This document shows, piece by piece, positions 1 to 8,649 of a DNA stretch of 34,438 bases. Under the pieces are notes generated by a model. The model did not search any database. It had not been told where the DNA came from and saw only the letters and a list, made by a program, of their open reading frames with translations. Location: NCBI GenBank assembly GCA_031289275.1, contig JAITPV010000043.1:1-34438 (forward strand), written 5' to 3'. Origin of the DNA: Tannerella sp. Its GTDB lineage: Bacteria > Bacteroidota > Bacteroidia > Bacteroidales > Tannerellaceae. Each line of letters starts with the position of its first letter. Position 1 is the stretch's first letter. Made by a program: the position numbers and the translations under genes.

Positions 1-419
1 GGTTTCCTTATCTCCGGTCTACCCTTCTCGTGTTTACACATAAATGCCTTGAGCAATGCGTCACTGTCATCATCATGATTATCGTGCACATGATAATACT
101 CCTTTATTTTATGATAGAGCGCACAGGGAAATTCATCAACTATGAACCAAGTGTTTTTTTCCGGTATTTCCATATTGTCAAATTCGTATAAAAAAAGTCC
201 ATTATAACTACTTTCCAGTAATTTAAGTTGTATTTCGCAGTTGTACGTTATGGATTTTATGGTTATATTCTCACTCTTGTCGACATTTATGGTTACTTGA
301 TGAGACTTAGTGTTGTCTGATATTTCTATCGGTTCATTACCTATTCTTTCCGGATCGCACACAAATTTCTTATGGAATGTAGTCGGCATCCATAACACAC
401 AGTAATACTTCATGTTCAT
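1..419 (-). CDS. Hypothetical protein, C-terminus cut by window edge
   Basis: An open frame runs leftward from ATG at 419 (a second in-frame ATG is at 413) to the window edge without a stop, giving about 139 residues. It begins MNMKYYCVLWMPTTFHKKF. There is no signal peptide or membrane segment. The visible part is polar, has several Cys and aromatic residues, and contains an acidic/His stretch (HDNHDDDSD) near the end. I do not recognise the family. The start lies 11 bases after the stop of the fragment at 431-676, so the two probably shared a transcript. Base composition is AT-richer than the housekeeping genes further right, as is common in accessory DNA. Function unknown. Confidence 0.5.
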   Translation of the reverse strand, partial: MNMKYYCVLWMPTTFHKKFVCDPERIGNEPIEISDNTKSHQVTINVDKSENITIKSITYNCEIQLKLLESSYNGLFLYEFDNMEIPEKNTWFIVDEFPCALYHKIKEYYHVHDNHDDDSDALLKAFMCKHEKGRPEIRK

Positions 420-430
420 GTCTCAAAAAA

Positions 431-676
431 TCATATTTTAAAAACAGGAGAAAGTTTGTCTTTTATTCTGTTTATCAAAGGGGGCTTTTCAAAAATTGTT
501 TTTCCGTAGCGGCCGGCAAAGGCAGAAGGAATCCAAGTTACTCTCAGATCCGCATCCATTCCCAACTTTAGCAGTCCGGTCAATCTTAATCCTTCAACCG
601 TCTCTTCGTCATAGCGACTGACAAGAGCATCCACATTTCCGCCTTTGCTTTTGTAGATGTATCTTCTTAGATTCCC
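431..676 (-). pseudogene. 3' fragment of an unrecognised gene
   Basis: The minus-strand frame is open from 676 to a TGA at 431-433, preceded by an in-frame TAA at 677-679. The only usable start is GTG at 634, but the reading upstream of it still looks protein-like (RRYIYKSKGGNVDALVSRYD). That suggests the 3' end of a longer gene whose 5' part was replaced by the palindromic repeat starting near 661. The readable part is about 81 residues, soluble, with GLRLTGLLKLGMDADLRVTW in the middle. I do not recognise the family. A short intact gene starting at GTG 634 (67 residues) is the alternative. Confidence 0.4.
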
Positions 677-803
677 TTAGTAACATAATAGCGATCACAC
701 AATTACCCCTTATTCCTTTATTATTGTTCAAAAAAATAAGGGAATAAGGGGCAAATAGATTTGATACGGTGCTACTAAGGGAACGTGAGAAGATAAGAGT
801 TGA
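661..803. repeat. Imperfect palindromic (MITE-like) repeat, copy 1
   Basis: The left arm (about 661-720) and the reverse complement of the right arm (about 744-803) share ATCTTCT, TTCCCTTAGTA, ATCA and CCCCTTATTCC in the same order. The centre is a tight hairpin built from ccccttattcc and its inverse ggaataagggg. A related half copy lies at 17796-17853 and a core-only copy at 10140-10180. No transposase is associated. The element lies just downstream of the fimbrial operon and could also terminate transcription. Three tandem aattctc words at about 822-846 fill the rest of the gap. Confidence 0.65.
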
Positions 804-851
804 AATTCAATACTTCAAATCATAATTCTCAATTCTCAATTCTCAATTTTT

Positions 852-2291
852 TCAGGGGTGACGTATCTCAATTTTCCTTGTAATATTTCCTGCCGTAACG
901 GTAATAATCGCATTGGAACCGGCCGGCCCGGTGTATGTGAATTTTAACTGCCCGGAAGATATGCTTGCATACGAAGAGCTTGTATACGAACCGCCGCCGT
1001 CGCTCGAAATCAGGCATGACGCCCCGGACGTGCTGGTTACGGTTGCACTCCACCCGCCTTTGTAATCGGTATCTACATTTACTACCCCAAAATAGGCGGT
1101 GTTTGTAGGAACTGTAAATAAATTTTGAGAAACATACAACATCTGTTCGCCAATCTCCGTCGTATCTGTTGCGGCCGTCGCCCACGGCTCTACCACCAGA
1201 TTCAGAGTGATATCCGATCCGCCGCTCTGGTCGAAATTCATGATCCGGGCGTCTATCTTGTAGTGCGTATTTCGTTGAATATTCAAATCCGACACGTTAC
1301 GCACATGACCATCCGGCAGGATCGAGTCACCCAGCATGAACTTGTTGCCGTGTATCAGCCCTTCGCCCATGACCAATTTAAGTTCCTTTTTGACGGTCGG
1401 CGTACTCTTCACCCTGACCATAATCGAAAACCAGGTGTACAAACTCGTATCATTGGCCAGATATTCAGGAAGATAAAAAGCAACGCTGTCCCGGAAACCG
1501 TCGTTGTTTTCCACATAGGTTGATGTGGGGGCCAAATAAGGCGAGGTCGTGAAATAATCAAAGAAGGCTGCGTCCGTATAACGTTTCGGGATAAGGTATG
1601 ATTCTCTCGGAACATGCATGAGCTTGATGCTTTCCAATTGAAGCGGGTCACCGCCATTGGCCTGCTCGCTGAACAGGCATCGCAACTCTAACGTCACTTT
1701 CGAGAAGATACGTTCTACCGTAAACGGATACGGAGCAACACCCGGATTCGGACTGGTAAGGGGGTCTCCGGTAATATTACCGTCCGAATCTATATATATA
1801 TTCTTATGTATCCCGAACATCGGTACCGGGTGATCGGCATCCACATCCGGCAACAGCGCCGGATAGGCCAAAAAGCCCGCAACGCCCGGATAGGTTCGGT
1901 AATTATATATGAGTTGTGTGAGTTGAGCCTCTGATATGACCGTTCCTTCCGGCCCCAGATTCCATGTCGACAATTCATTGGCGATCAAATAGACATGCAG
2001 ACTGCCCACCGGTACGGTATCGACGAACGTTGGGTTGTGGTAGGGCGGCGGATTGTCGGGGTGAACCGTATTCAACACAAATGTGCCATTCCCCCGGAAA
2101 ACGATCATGCGCGACGAGCGAATATCATTCTCCTCGGCGTCACTTCCACGTGTCATGGGGATACGCACTACCGTTGTCGGCTCTGGGGCGAGGCTTTTTC
2201 GGTCGGGTTCTGTCCCTTCCATTGCGCAGGACATGACGCCCCAAATGGTCAGGCACAGACATAACATATTATATATGGTTTGCTTGCTCAT
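852..2291 (-). CDS. Fimbrial accessory/minor subunit lipoprotein (FimD/Mfa4-like position)
   Basis: Last gene of the fimbrial operon. I chose ATG 2291 over ATG 2324 because it gives a compact lipoprotein signal: MSKQTI, a hydrophobic core, then GVMSC with Cys22 as the lipidated residue. After the linker comes IPMTRGS (Arg48), the Thr-Arg site also seen in the two larger subunits of this operon. The next ~330 residues have the beta-rich, Pro/Tyr-rich character of FimA/Mfa-type subunits, including RMIVFRGNGTFV and VYLIANE, which match the strand pattern of the family. The last ~95 residues (from about MLYVSQN) form a separate Ser/Thr/Gly-rich Ig-like, possibly BACON-type, domain. It probably acts at the cell surface as a minor or tip subunit. 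Family assignment is good; the exact role is inferred from gene order. Confidence 0.75.
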   Translation of the reverse strand: MSKQTIYNMLCLCLTIWGVMSCAMEGTEPDRKSLAPEPTTVVRIPMTRGSDAEENDIRSSRMIVFRGNGTFVLNTVHPDNPPPYHNPTFVDTVPVGSLHVYLIANELSTWNLGPEGTVISEAQLTQLIYNYRTYPGVAGFLAYPALLPDVDADHPVPMFGIHKNIYIDSDGNITGDPLTSPNPGVAPYPFTVERIFSKVTLELRCLFSEQANGGDPLQLESIKLMHVPRESYLIPKRYTDAAFFDYFTTSPYLAPTSTYVENNDGFRDSVAFYLPEYLANDTSLYTWFSIMVRVKSTPTVKKELKLVMGEGLIHGNKFMLGDSILPDGHVRNVSDLNIQRNTHYKIDARIMNFDQSGGSDITLNLVVEPWATAATDTTEIGEQMLYVSQNLFTVPTNTAYFGVVNVDTDYKGGWSATVTSTSGASCLISSDGGGSYTSSSYASISSGQLKFTYTGPAGSNAIITVTAGNITRKIEIRHP

Positions 2292-2346
2292 ACGTTTAAA
2301 ATAAAATAATTTCCGATTTGTCATACTTTCGTTTCTTGAATCGTTC

Positions 2347-4647
2347 TTACTTCGGTCTGATATTATCCCTTACACAACGGATCGGATGGGCATTGGCACG
2401 ATATGCGCTCTGTCCGCCGGCGCCCACTTTATAGCCGTAGGCCGATATGCCACGCGCCGAGGCGCTCCAGTAATAGTCGGCATTGGCTATCGGCAATCCG
2501 TTCATTCCATTATATCCCGATGCGACGTTGAACGTTAATCCGTTCCGGCCATTCGTAAATCCATCCCAGGGCGAAACAGCGTTGTTTTCGGCCGGAGGCA
2601 CGCGCCAGCCAAACGGACAGGGGTCATGCGATCCTTTTTCGCCGGCGGTAGTTACCCACAGGTTATTGTGTTGACCGTCCCCTTTCCAGTCGTAAGGAGA
2701 ATTGGGGTTCTTATAGAATGTCATCGGGTGCGCTATGGTTGCCGACTGGCTGTTTGACGTTGGGGCATCAGCGATGTCAAAACCGGCGATAGATTCAAAT
2801 CCCACCGGAAAAACATCCTTGCGCCCCCACTGGAAGACCGGCCCGGGGCCATTCACGGCTACACCGCCCAGACTATAATCCATAAATGTGAAATTGTTAT
2901 ACATCTTCCATGCGCCGACATAATTCGGTGCATAGGCATCCGGATGTGACAAGGGGCCTATCACGCTTATATCGGCCTGAACCGACCAGACCATCCAACT
3001 CCAGATCGTGTCGTTGGCGCTGTTTTTCAGACCTATGACGGCAACGCCGGCGGTATTGTTGGTAATTATTGTTATGGTTTCCTGATTGAGGGTCCATGAG
3101 GCGGATTGGGTCGCCACTATGCCTGACTGGTCGGACAGGACGGAAACGGTACAGCCGGCTGGAAGCGAGGCTATTCGGGCTGACCTGACAGGCAGGACTA
3201 CAGTTCCTCCGGCCTGCACGAGGTACGAATATTCGCCTCCGCTTTGGGTCAACCGGATCGTTTGAGACAGGGTGCCGGCTTTGATTTTTATCACTGCCGT
3301 ACGCGGAGCGCCTGTATAATTCGGTGTAAAGGAATAGTTTGACCCGCTTAGGGTAAAGCCCGTAACAGATGTCACTGTTTCGTATGTTATTGGGACATTT
3401 GAACCTGTGCGAAGAGGTATGTTTATACATCCGTTCCACGACACTTTGAGGTCGGTGGAGGCACAGCCCAGCCAGATATTTCCGTCATATACGATCTCCC
3501 GAATATCTTGCATATCCGTTTCATTTCCGATGATCAGATTCGGATTCAAAGGCATGGCCGGAGAAGCGACGGCCTCGGCCAAACTCCCGAAACCCGTTTT
3601 CCGGATGCCGGTAATATTGATCCGGAAGCTCTTGTTGCGCAACAGGGGAACATACTGACTCCCGTTCGTGAAGTCAATCCGATAATAATAATAGACATTA
3701 TCCTGATAATACTGTGCACGGATGACTATGAATGGTTTACTGTCCGTTGTATCCGTTTCGGGGACATAAATCGCATTCGTATATACCGGTACCACTCCGG
3801 GAATTGGATTGTAGAGTGGAATTGTTTTATAAGCATGCATTACACGGGTATCCGAGGGGATGGTATGGGTTTTCGATATAACCGTGTACGGAGGATTCTT
3901 CACGAGATCTTCATGTGGCGCCACATAGCCGTGGCCGTTTACATTGCAGACGAACACACTGTCGATCTTGAACTGTGCGCCAAAACCCAATGCCGGATCG
4001 CCGGTATTGTTATTCACATCTACGCCGACTTCTATCCTGGCTACGGGACGGATCAAATTGACGGTCAAGTCCGCGGCCGAGGGAGTATGCTCGTGATCAA
4101 TCAGTACGGAATCTACTATCTGTCCCCACATCGGGAACGGCGTGAAAGAGCCTGCATAAGGCTCGTATTGCCAGGAGTTGCTATATAGCAACGCATTGGA
4201 CAGTTGTCCCAGAGTGGACACGTCTTTGGTTAATGTCGGAAATGACAGGCCGGCCGGATTGGCGACAAGCACAAAATATTGCTTGTAGAGGGTGTTCTGC
4301 ACTTTCACATGGGCGGTTTTCGTCTGCCCGCCCAGCGCAATATTGATACTGTCCGTGGGTATTGATACATCATACATATATATGTTGTCCAACCGGCTGG
4401 TCGTTCCACCGGCTCTGAAAACAAACAAACGTATACTGTCAATCCGGTTTTCTATGGAATCCGTTATCGCTCTGGTATTCACTTCCTCCATACTGGGAAA
4501 TGACAACTGAAGCGTGACAACCGGCTCGCCGCCCGGCACGCCGCCGGGGCCTGGGCCGGAACCCGGCACAGAATCAGGTATCTCGAACTCCGAAACACAC
4601 GCGCTTAACAACAGCATCCATATTATATATATATACCACTTTTTCAT
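2347..4647 (-). CDS. Fimbrial tip-like lipoprotein with C-terminal Fibrobacter-paralogous (lectin-like) domain
   Basis: 766 residues. The signal peptide ends in the lipobox LLSAC (Cys17). A Gly/Pro-rich linker (about 27-41) follows, then VNTRAIT with Arg59, the putative processing site. Residues ~65-370 are fimbrillin-like (DSIRLFVFRAGG, YFVLVANPAG, PVARIEVGVDV). Residues ~390-560 look like one or two Ig/BACON-like beta domains. The C-terminus (about 585-766) carries the hallmarks of the Fib_succ_major paralogous domain: FQWGRKD, HDPCPFGWRVP, YYWSAS and PIRCVRD. That fold resembles C-type lectins, so this is a good candidate adhesive tip subunit. It lies 84 bases after the anchor gene on the same strand. 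Ligand unknown. Confidence 0.8.
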   Translation of the reverse strand: MKKWYIYIIWMLLLSACVSEFEIPDSVPGSGPGPGGVPGGEPVVTLQLSFPSMEEVNTRAITDSIENRIDSIRLFVFRAGGTTSRLDNIYMYDVSIPTDSINIALGGQTKTAHVKVQNTLYKQYFVLVANPAGLSFPTLTKDVSTLGQLSNALLYSNSWQYEPYAGSFTPFPMWGQIVDSVLIDHEHTPSAADLTVNLIRPVARIEVGVDVNNNTGDPALGFGAQFKIDSVFVCNVNGHGYVAPHEDLVKNPPYTVISKTHTIPSDTRVMHAYKTIPLYNPIPGVVPVYTNAIYVPETDTTDSKPFIVIRAQYYQDNVYYYYRIDFTNGSQYVPLLRNKSFRINITGIRKTGFGSLAEAVASPAMPLNPNLIIGNETDMQDIREIVYDGNIWLGCASTDLKVSWNGCINIPLRTGSNVPITYETVTSVTGFTLSGSNYSFTPNYTGAPRTAVIKIKAGTLSQTIRLTQSGGEYSYLVQAGGTVVLPVRSARIASLPAGCTVSVLSDQSGIVATQSASWTLNQETITIITNNTAGVAVIGLKNSANDTIWSWMVWSVQADISVIGPLSHPDAYAPNYVGAWKMYNNFTFMDYSLGGVAVNGPGPVFQWGRKDVFPVGFESIAGFDIADAPTSNSQSATIAHPMTFYKNPNSPYDWKGDGQHNNLWVTTAGEKGSHDPCPFGWRVPPAENNAVSPWDGFTNGRNGLTFNVASGYNGMNGLPIANADYYWSASARGISAYGYKVGAGGQSAYRANAHPIRCVRDNIRPK

Positions 4648-4731
4648 TGCGTATCTTTACTCATTTATTAATAAACTCTTACTTGTCACAACAAATCACA
4701 CACAGGGATTTGTCGCGTTTTATTGTTTTAC

Positions 4732-5694
4732 TTATAAAGGATATTGTACTTCGTCATACGTCCATCCGTTAATAGTAACCGAAGCGGTAACATATTCGCC
4801 AAAAACAAATGCTACCTCTATATTAAACTCGTCTTCTATATCCAAGTCCGCATTGCCGGATCGAACCAACAGGGCGAGTATCAAATCAATCAAACTTTGT
4901 CTATATATCTCCGATTCAATCCCATTATTTTGCGTTCGGGTAAAAACCAGTTGCGAATGGGTGGATTTGTCACTTATTTCGCGCAGTATGACAAACTGCG
5001 AAACCAACTGATTCTCTTCATTGATGGTAGAGTGGGGAATATATTTCACTTCATTGGTTCCGGTTACCAGATTGTCGAACCGTAAACCGAAATTCCGGGA
5101 ATAAATGTTACAGGCAAAACTTTCTGCCCTTGTTTCCATCGGTAACCCCGTAGCCGTCACATTGACATTTTTTGTGTCTTTGATCAGATTGATCGTAAAA
5201 ATCTGATCCCGCTGCAGGGAAGGTTTTATCGTGACATTCGACAAGGTGCCATAATACAAGGAGGTCGGAAACTCCGTGATGGTATTGTCGGCGGCCACAT
5301 TTTTCAGCAACACCGCTTCATCGTTTTGTTTGGTGCGTCCCTGTACAAAGGAGGGCAACTGATACGTATCGTCCAGATTTCCTCCCCAGACAACGAAAGT
5401 GTATGTGCCGGACTTTAGCGACAACGGCATCGTAAAACCGTTATACAATGTGCCGGTTGAAGGAAATTCACCTACAAACGTACCCTCTGCATCGAAAACA
5501 TACAACGTAAGGCGATCTATATTTTCCAATAAATCTACCCCATCTTTATTTCTGGTGTATTGAACACGTACGCTTAGCCCACAGTCCGCCATCGAATCTT
5601 TCATACATCCCTGCATCAGCAACAAGCAGGAGGTGATCATGCATAGCGCAATACCCCATATCTTTATTCTATTATTTATTGGTTTCCTGTCCAT
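4732..5694 (-). CDS. FimB/Mfa2-family fimbrial anchor lipoprotein
   Basis: 320 residues, close to Mfa2 in length. The N-terminus has a hydrophobic segment ending in LMQGC, with Cys30 as the lipidated residue. The mature protein then starts with the family pattern: a Cys and beta strand (DCGLSVRVQY), then IDRLTLYVFDAEGTFV and YTFVVWGG. In the known fim/mfa systems this protein stays in the outer membrane, stops polymerisation and anchors the pilus. Consistent with that, it has no Thr-Arg site within the first 60 mature residues, unlike its three operon partners; the first such site (METRAES) is deep inside the protein. It follows the fimbrillin gene after a 134-base gap holding a hairpin. Confidence 0.85.
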   Translation of the reverse strand: MDRKPINNRIKIWGIALCMITSCLLLMQGCMKDSMADCGLSVRVQYTRNKDGVDLLENIDRLTLYVFDAEGTFVGEFPSTGTLYNGFTMPLSLKSGTYTFVVWGGNLDDTYQLPSFVQGRTKQNDEAVLLKNVAADNTITEFPTSLYYGTLSNVTIKPSLQRDQIFTINLIKDTKNVNVTATGLPMETRAESFACNIYSRNFGLRFDNLVTGTNEVKYIPHSTINEENQLVSQFVILREISDKSTHSQLVFTRTQNNGIESEIYRQSLIDLILALLVRSGNADLDIEDEFNIEVAFVFGEYVTASVTINGWTYDEVQYPL

Positions 5695-5770
5695 ATTTAA
5701 CTTGCTTTTTTTGTTTTACACCAAAAATGGAAAAATCATCTTTATTTTGTTAATTTGTTTTTTTGAAAAT

Positions 5771-5808
5771 ACATGGGGAAAGGAGGAGGTTCCTCCTCTC
5801 CCACATGT
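5771..5808 (-). terminator. Hairpin between fimbrillin and anchor genes (possible attenuating terminator)
   Basis: An inverted repeat spans this stretch: ACATG...GGAGG on one side and CCTCC...CATGT on the other, with a very small loop at 5790-5791. On the transcribed strand it is followed by an AT-rich stretch but no clean T-run. Its place, just after the major fimbrillin gene and before the anchor gene, fits partial termination or mRNA end protection that would keep pilin message above anchor message. Confidence 0.55.
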
Positions 5809-5828
5809 GAATTATTCTGTTTTTACTA

Positions 5829-7622
5829 TCATAAAGGTGTCGGAAGTGGAACCAGACGCCACGGTGCAACCGTAATGGTAGCGGTTATGAACGTAGGCTT
5901 GCTGAACGATTCGCCGGGAGGATAATTCAAGTCGCCCGGGGTAGGTTCGCCAATGCCCTTGAAACTGGTTATACTAGCGCTATAGAAATGGTTCCGTTTA
6001 ACGCCATATATCAGACTGCCGCCTTCTATTTGTCCGATATCCAAACGATAATAACTTCTTCCGCCATTTTTATACTCGGCAACAAGCGTTGCATTGGACG
6101 GGTTGTTATGCTCCTTATCATACGTCAAACCGTAGGTCGGATTTATACCGGAAATACCTGCTGCATCAGTGGGAACGCCGGTAGGCGCCGTGTGTGGGGA
6201 ACCGGTATTAAATCCGGTTTCCGCATTAACAGCATAAGGAATGTTGTTAATAATGTAAGCCACTCTATAAGCTGTTATTTCGTCTGCGAAAAAGATATTG
6301 TCCCAAATATTGGTTCCTCCCAATTGCCCTATTCCTCCACGAAGTTGATATAACGTTCCTGTCGCAGTATAGGCGCCGGTATTATAAACATGAGCCGTAA
6401 ACAATTTGCTTAATTGGTTATATGCAAGGGGATTCGAAGAATTCACATTCGTTATAACCTGCCCTATTGCCGGTGAAAATTGAGCATCCACCGCAGCATA
6501 CGTCGTATTTCCGTATTGAGCATCGCCACTCGTGTTTTCCGTTATAAATACGGCATTACCGCCGGTTTGAGTGACGGTCAGGTAACCGGCCCGTTCATTA
6601 GGAGCAACAGCTGCCACATCATTGCCTCCGTATCCCCTGTAATAATAGTTGGGATAATTGGGAACATTCGCAGCCGCATTCAATTCAAAAAAAGGCGCCC
6701 TTGGCATGGCGGAAAGCGGAGCGGGTGGCGCCGGAGTTGACGGATCACCATCACCTGCAAATCGCTGGAACAAGTAAAGCGCACGGTTTACATTTTCCAT
6801 TGTATATCTTATCGAAGACGCAACAATTGTGCCTTTACCATCCGTCGCATTTAAAGTACCAGCATCATAATAATTGACTTTTACCGCAGCAATCTCCCTT
6901 TGAATAGTCAGCGTGATATGGTTTTTAGCATCGGAAGGCGTAGGATTAGCGAGCGTACCGCCACCTTGTCTTGAATCCGTAGAGTCAACATCCGCGTGAA
7001 GCGCTTTTAATGAACTTGCGTCAATGGCATTACTCATTACGTACGGATTAAGCAACCTGGCTATTGCATCAATATCTCCAGGCACCGTTGTCGGCGTAGC
7101 AGCCAAAAGCGTTCCGTTTGCTCCTGCCAAGTCATAGATGCGCTCACTAAACTGAGCATAGGTAGTAGGACTGGGATCGGGCTTCGGTTTGATGGCCGTT
7201 TCATTTAAAAGTGCATCAAGCGGATGAGACGTCGGCACATTCGCAATCACAAACACCCGTTTGTTACCTGAAGTCACTTTCACCGTACTCGAAATATAAT
7301 TAGAACCGGTAACCAGAGGAGCGGTTTCTAATTTATTTGCCTCACACAAACCTGATAGCGCATCAAAAACGAACAAACGCAGACTCGACACTGTGCTAAG
7401 AGTCGGCGTTGTCGGGTCTGCAGCGCTTTCAGGTGTGGCACCTGACCTTGTAGCCGGCGCTTCTTCCACCTCAAAGTGGAACGTAGCATACGTTGGAATA
7501 CCTGCTACTACTTCTTCACTACCTATCGGATCTACTCCTTTATCAACAATTTCTGAGGAGCATCCTACCAAGCCGGCTGCAAAAATAGCTGCCAGCGCAT
7601 AAAGTTTAAACATTTTTCTCAT
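5829..7622 (-). CDS. Major fimbrillin (Mfa1/FimA-type) lipoprotein
   Basis: First gene of the operon and likely shaft subunit. Start ATG 7622 gives MRKMFKLYALAAIFAAG then LVGC, a clean lipobox with Cys21; the frame extends back to ATG 7703, but that adds 27 residues ahead of the signal peptide. The mature region has EEAPATRSG (Arg59), matching the site where an Arg-specific protease trims FimA/Mfa1 before strand exchange. Fimbrillin features include SSLRLFVFDALSG, KRVFVIANVP and a C-terminal block with KRNHFYSASITSFKGIGEP and TATITVAPW, typical of Mfa1-type subunits where the last strand can serve as donor. At 597 residues it is longer than FimA and slightly longer than Mfa1. Shaft role is inferred from operon position and C-terminal features. 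Confidence 0.82.
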   Translation of the reverse strand: MRKMFKLYALAAIFAAGLVGCSSEIVDKGVDPIGSEEVVAGIPTYATFHFEVEEAPATRSGATPESAADPTTPTLSTVSSLRLFVFDALSGLCEANKLETAPLVTGSNYISSTVKVTSGNKRVFVIANVPTSHPLDALLNETAIKPKPDPSPTTYAQFSERIYDLAGANGTLLAATPTTVPGDIDAIARLLNPYVMSNAIDASSLKALHADVDSTDSRQGGGTLANPTPSDAKNHITLTIQREIAAVKVNYYDAGTLNATDGKGTIVASSIRYTMENVNRALYLFQRFAGDGDPSTPAPPAPLSAMPRAPFFELNAAANVPNYPNYYYRGYGGNDVAAVAPNERAGYLTVTQTGGNAVFITENTSGDAQYGNTTYAAVDAQFSPAIGQVITNVNSSNPLAYNQLSKLFTAHVYNTGAYTATGTLYQLRGGIGQLGGTNIWDNIFFADEITAYRVAYIINNIPYAVNAETGFNTGSPHTAPTGVPTDAAGISGINPTYGLTYDKEHNNPSNATLVAEYKNGGRSYYRLDIGQIEGGSLIYGVKRNHFYSASITSFKGIGEPTPGDLNYPPGESFSKPTFITATITVAPWRLVPLPTPL

Positions 7623-7767
7623 TTTACATTCTTTTTTAATTAATACATTTAAAATCATCATTTTTTCTCTTTTTATTTGTTTTGGAACCGTCTTTCTTTT
7701 CATCTAACGCCTGTGCTTACTCAAATTCATTAGTAATTCGCGGGCCAATGAAATGCCAATTCTGTTT

Positions 7768-7799
7768 CAAAACGTACATTCTTAAATTTAATACTCAAA
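7768..7799 (-). promoter_or_regulatory. Candidate promoter of the fimbrial operon
   Basis: Reading leftward: TTTG (7796-7799), a 19-base spacer, then TACGTTTTG (7768-7776). This is the Bacteroidetes TTTG/TAnnTTTG pattern with one extra T in the -7 box. It would leave a leader of about 140 bases before ATG 7622. Weaker TATCTTTG boxes without a -33 partner are at 8070-8077 and 8346-8353. Confidence 0.4.
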
Positions 7800-8484
7800 T
7801 TTTTATCACATTTTTAGTTACTTACTCAATTTTTCGCTTCCTGTTTGTCTTTTGAGGTTGTTTTTCGCTGCATGCAAATTTTACGAAGCATCTCGTGCTT
7901 TCTTTTTTCCGGCAAGTGATCATGATTCACTTAAAGCCGGACGAATGAAAAATATGCCATGCGATGACGCCAACCATAAAATACCATTCCACTAAAATAA
8001 TTCAAACTTCGCCTGAAAAATAAAAAACCATTTTTGAAAACAACAAATGATTCATTCATTTTTCCACTGCAAAGATACGACGAGTTTTTTATTTATTTTT
8101 AAATCCGCCCCAAAAAAAATCACAATAAACATTAATGAAAGTTTGTCGACTGACTTTCAGCGCGTTACAGGCTCATTTTTTCGCAATTTAATCATAAAAA
8201 ATCATCCACATAAGTACAAAAAACACATTCTTTCCACTTTTTCTCCCCTCCCGAAAATGTCAAATTAATGATCAGTTTCGCATAAAACGGAATATTAACA
8301 CTCAATTTCGTTCCATCTTCTGTCGCGGAGACTTGTTGTCAGGCTCAAAGATAGGAAAAATAATGATACATATGACGTTGAAGATACAAATAAATATTGG
8401 AAAGGTGTTAAGATTCAATGATTCAAATATTTGATTTTCATTTTCCTTTGGCTGAATAAATCCGGCCGGCCGGTCATTGAAGAG
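7800..8484. other. Gene-free AT-rich upstream region
   Basis: No convincing gene on either strand. A plus-strand frame at 8047-8268 is poly-Lys/Ser low-complexity coding without family features. Two isolated TATCTTTG boxes facing the fimbrial operon are at 8070-8077 and 8346-8353. The length and AT-richness fit a regulatory region for surface structures, but nothing more specific can be read. Confidence 0.5.
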
Positions 8485-8629
8485 TGCATTTCAAATTGTC
8501 GTATTTGACGCGAACCCCTAAATCCCCTAAAGGGGACTTTGGTGATCCGGCGGAAGTCCCCTTTAGGGGATTTAGGGGCAGAGGGGTGAGGAAGGGGTCG
8601 CAATGACGAGTGCGAGAATTTGAAATGCA
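8485..8629. repeat. Nested palindromic intergenic element
   Basis: Outer ends are tgcatttcaaatt (8485-8497) and its exact inverse aatttgaaatgca (8617-8629). Inside is a perfect 25-base inverted repeat, 8515-8539 against 8554-8578, made of cccctaaatcccc-type words with a 14-base loop. The spurious minus-strand frame across it reads SPKGDF/PFRGFRG, a signature often seen in Bacteroidetes intergenic repeats. Solo copies of the outer end occur at 13751-13770 and 26365-26384. No transposase is linked. Confidence 0.75.
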
Positions 8630-8649
8630 CCCGTCATTGAATCATTGAA

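Noticed and set aside
8047..8268. 73-residue plus-strand frame upstream of the fimbrial operon
   Set aside because: Low-complexity Lys/Ser/Phe coding in AT-rich DNA, no promoter facing it and no recognisable domain.
8415..8630. 71-residue minus-strand frame
   Set aside because: It is the translation of the nested palindromic repeat; the SPKGDF/PFRGFRG wording comes from the repeat itself.
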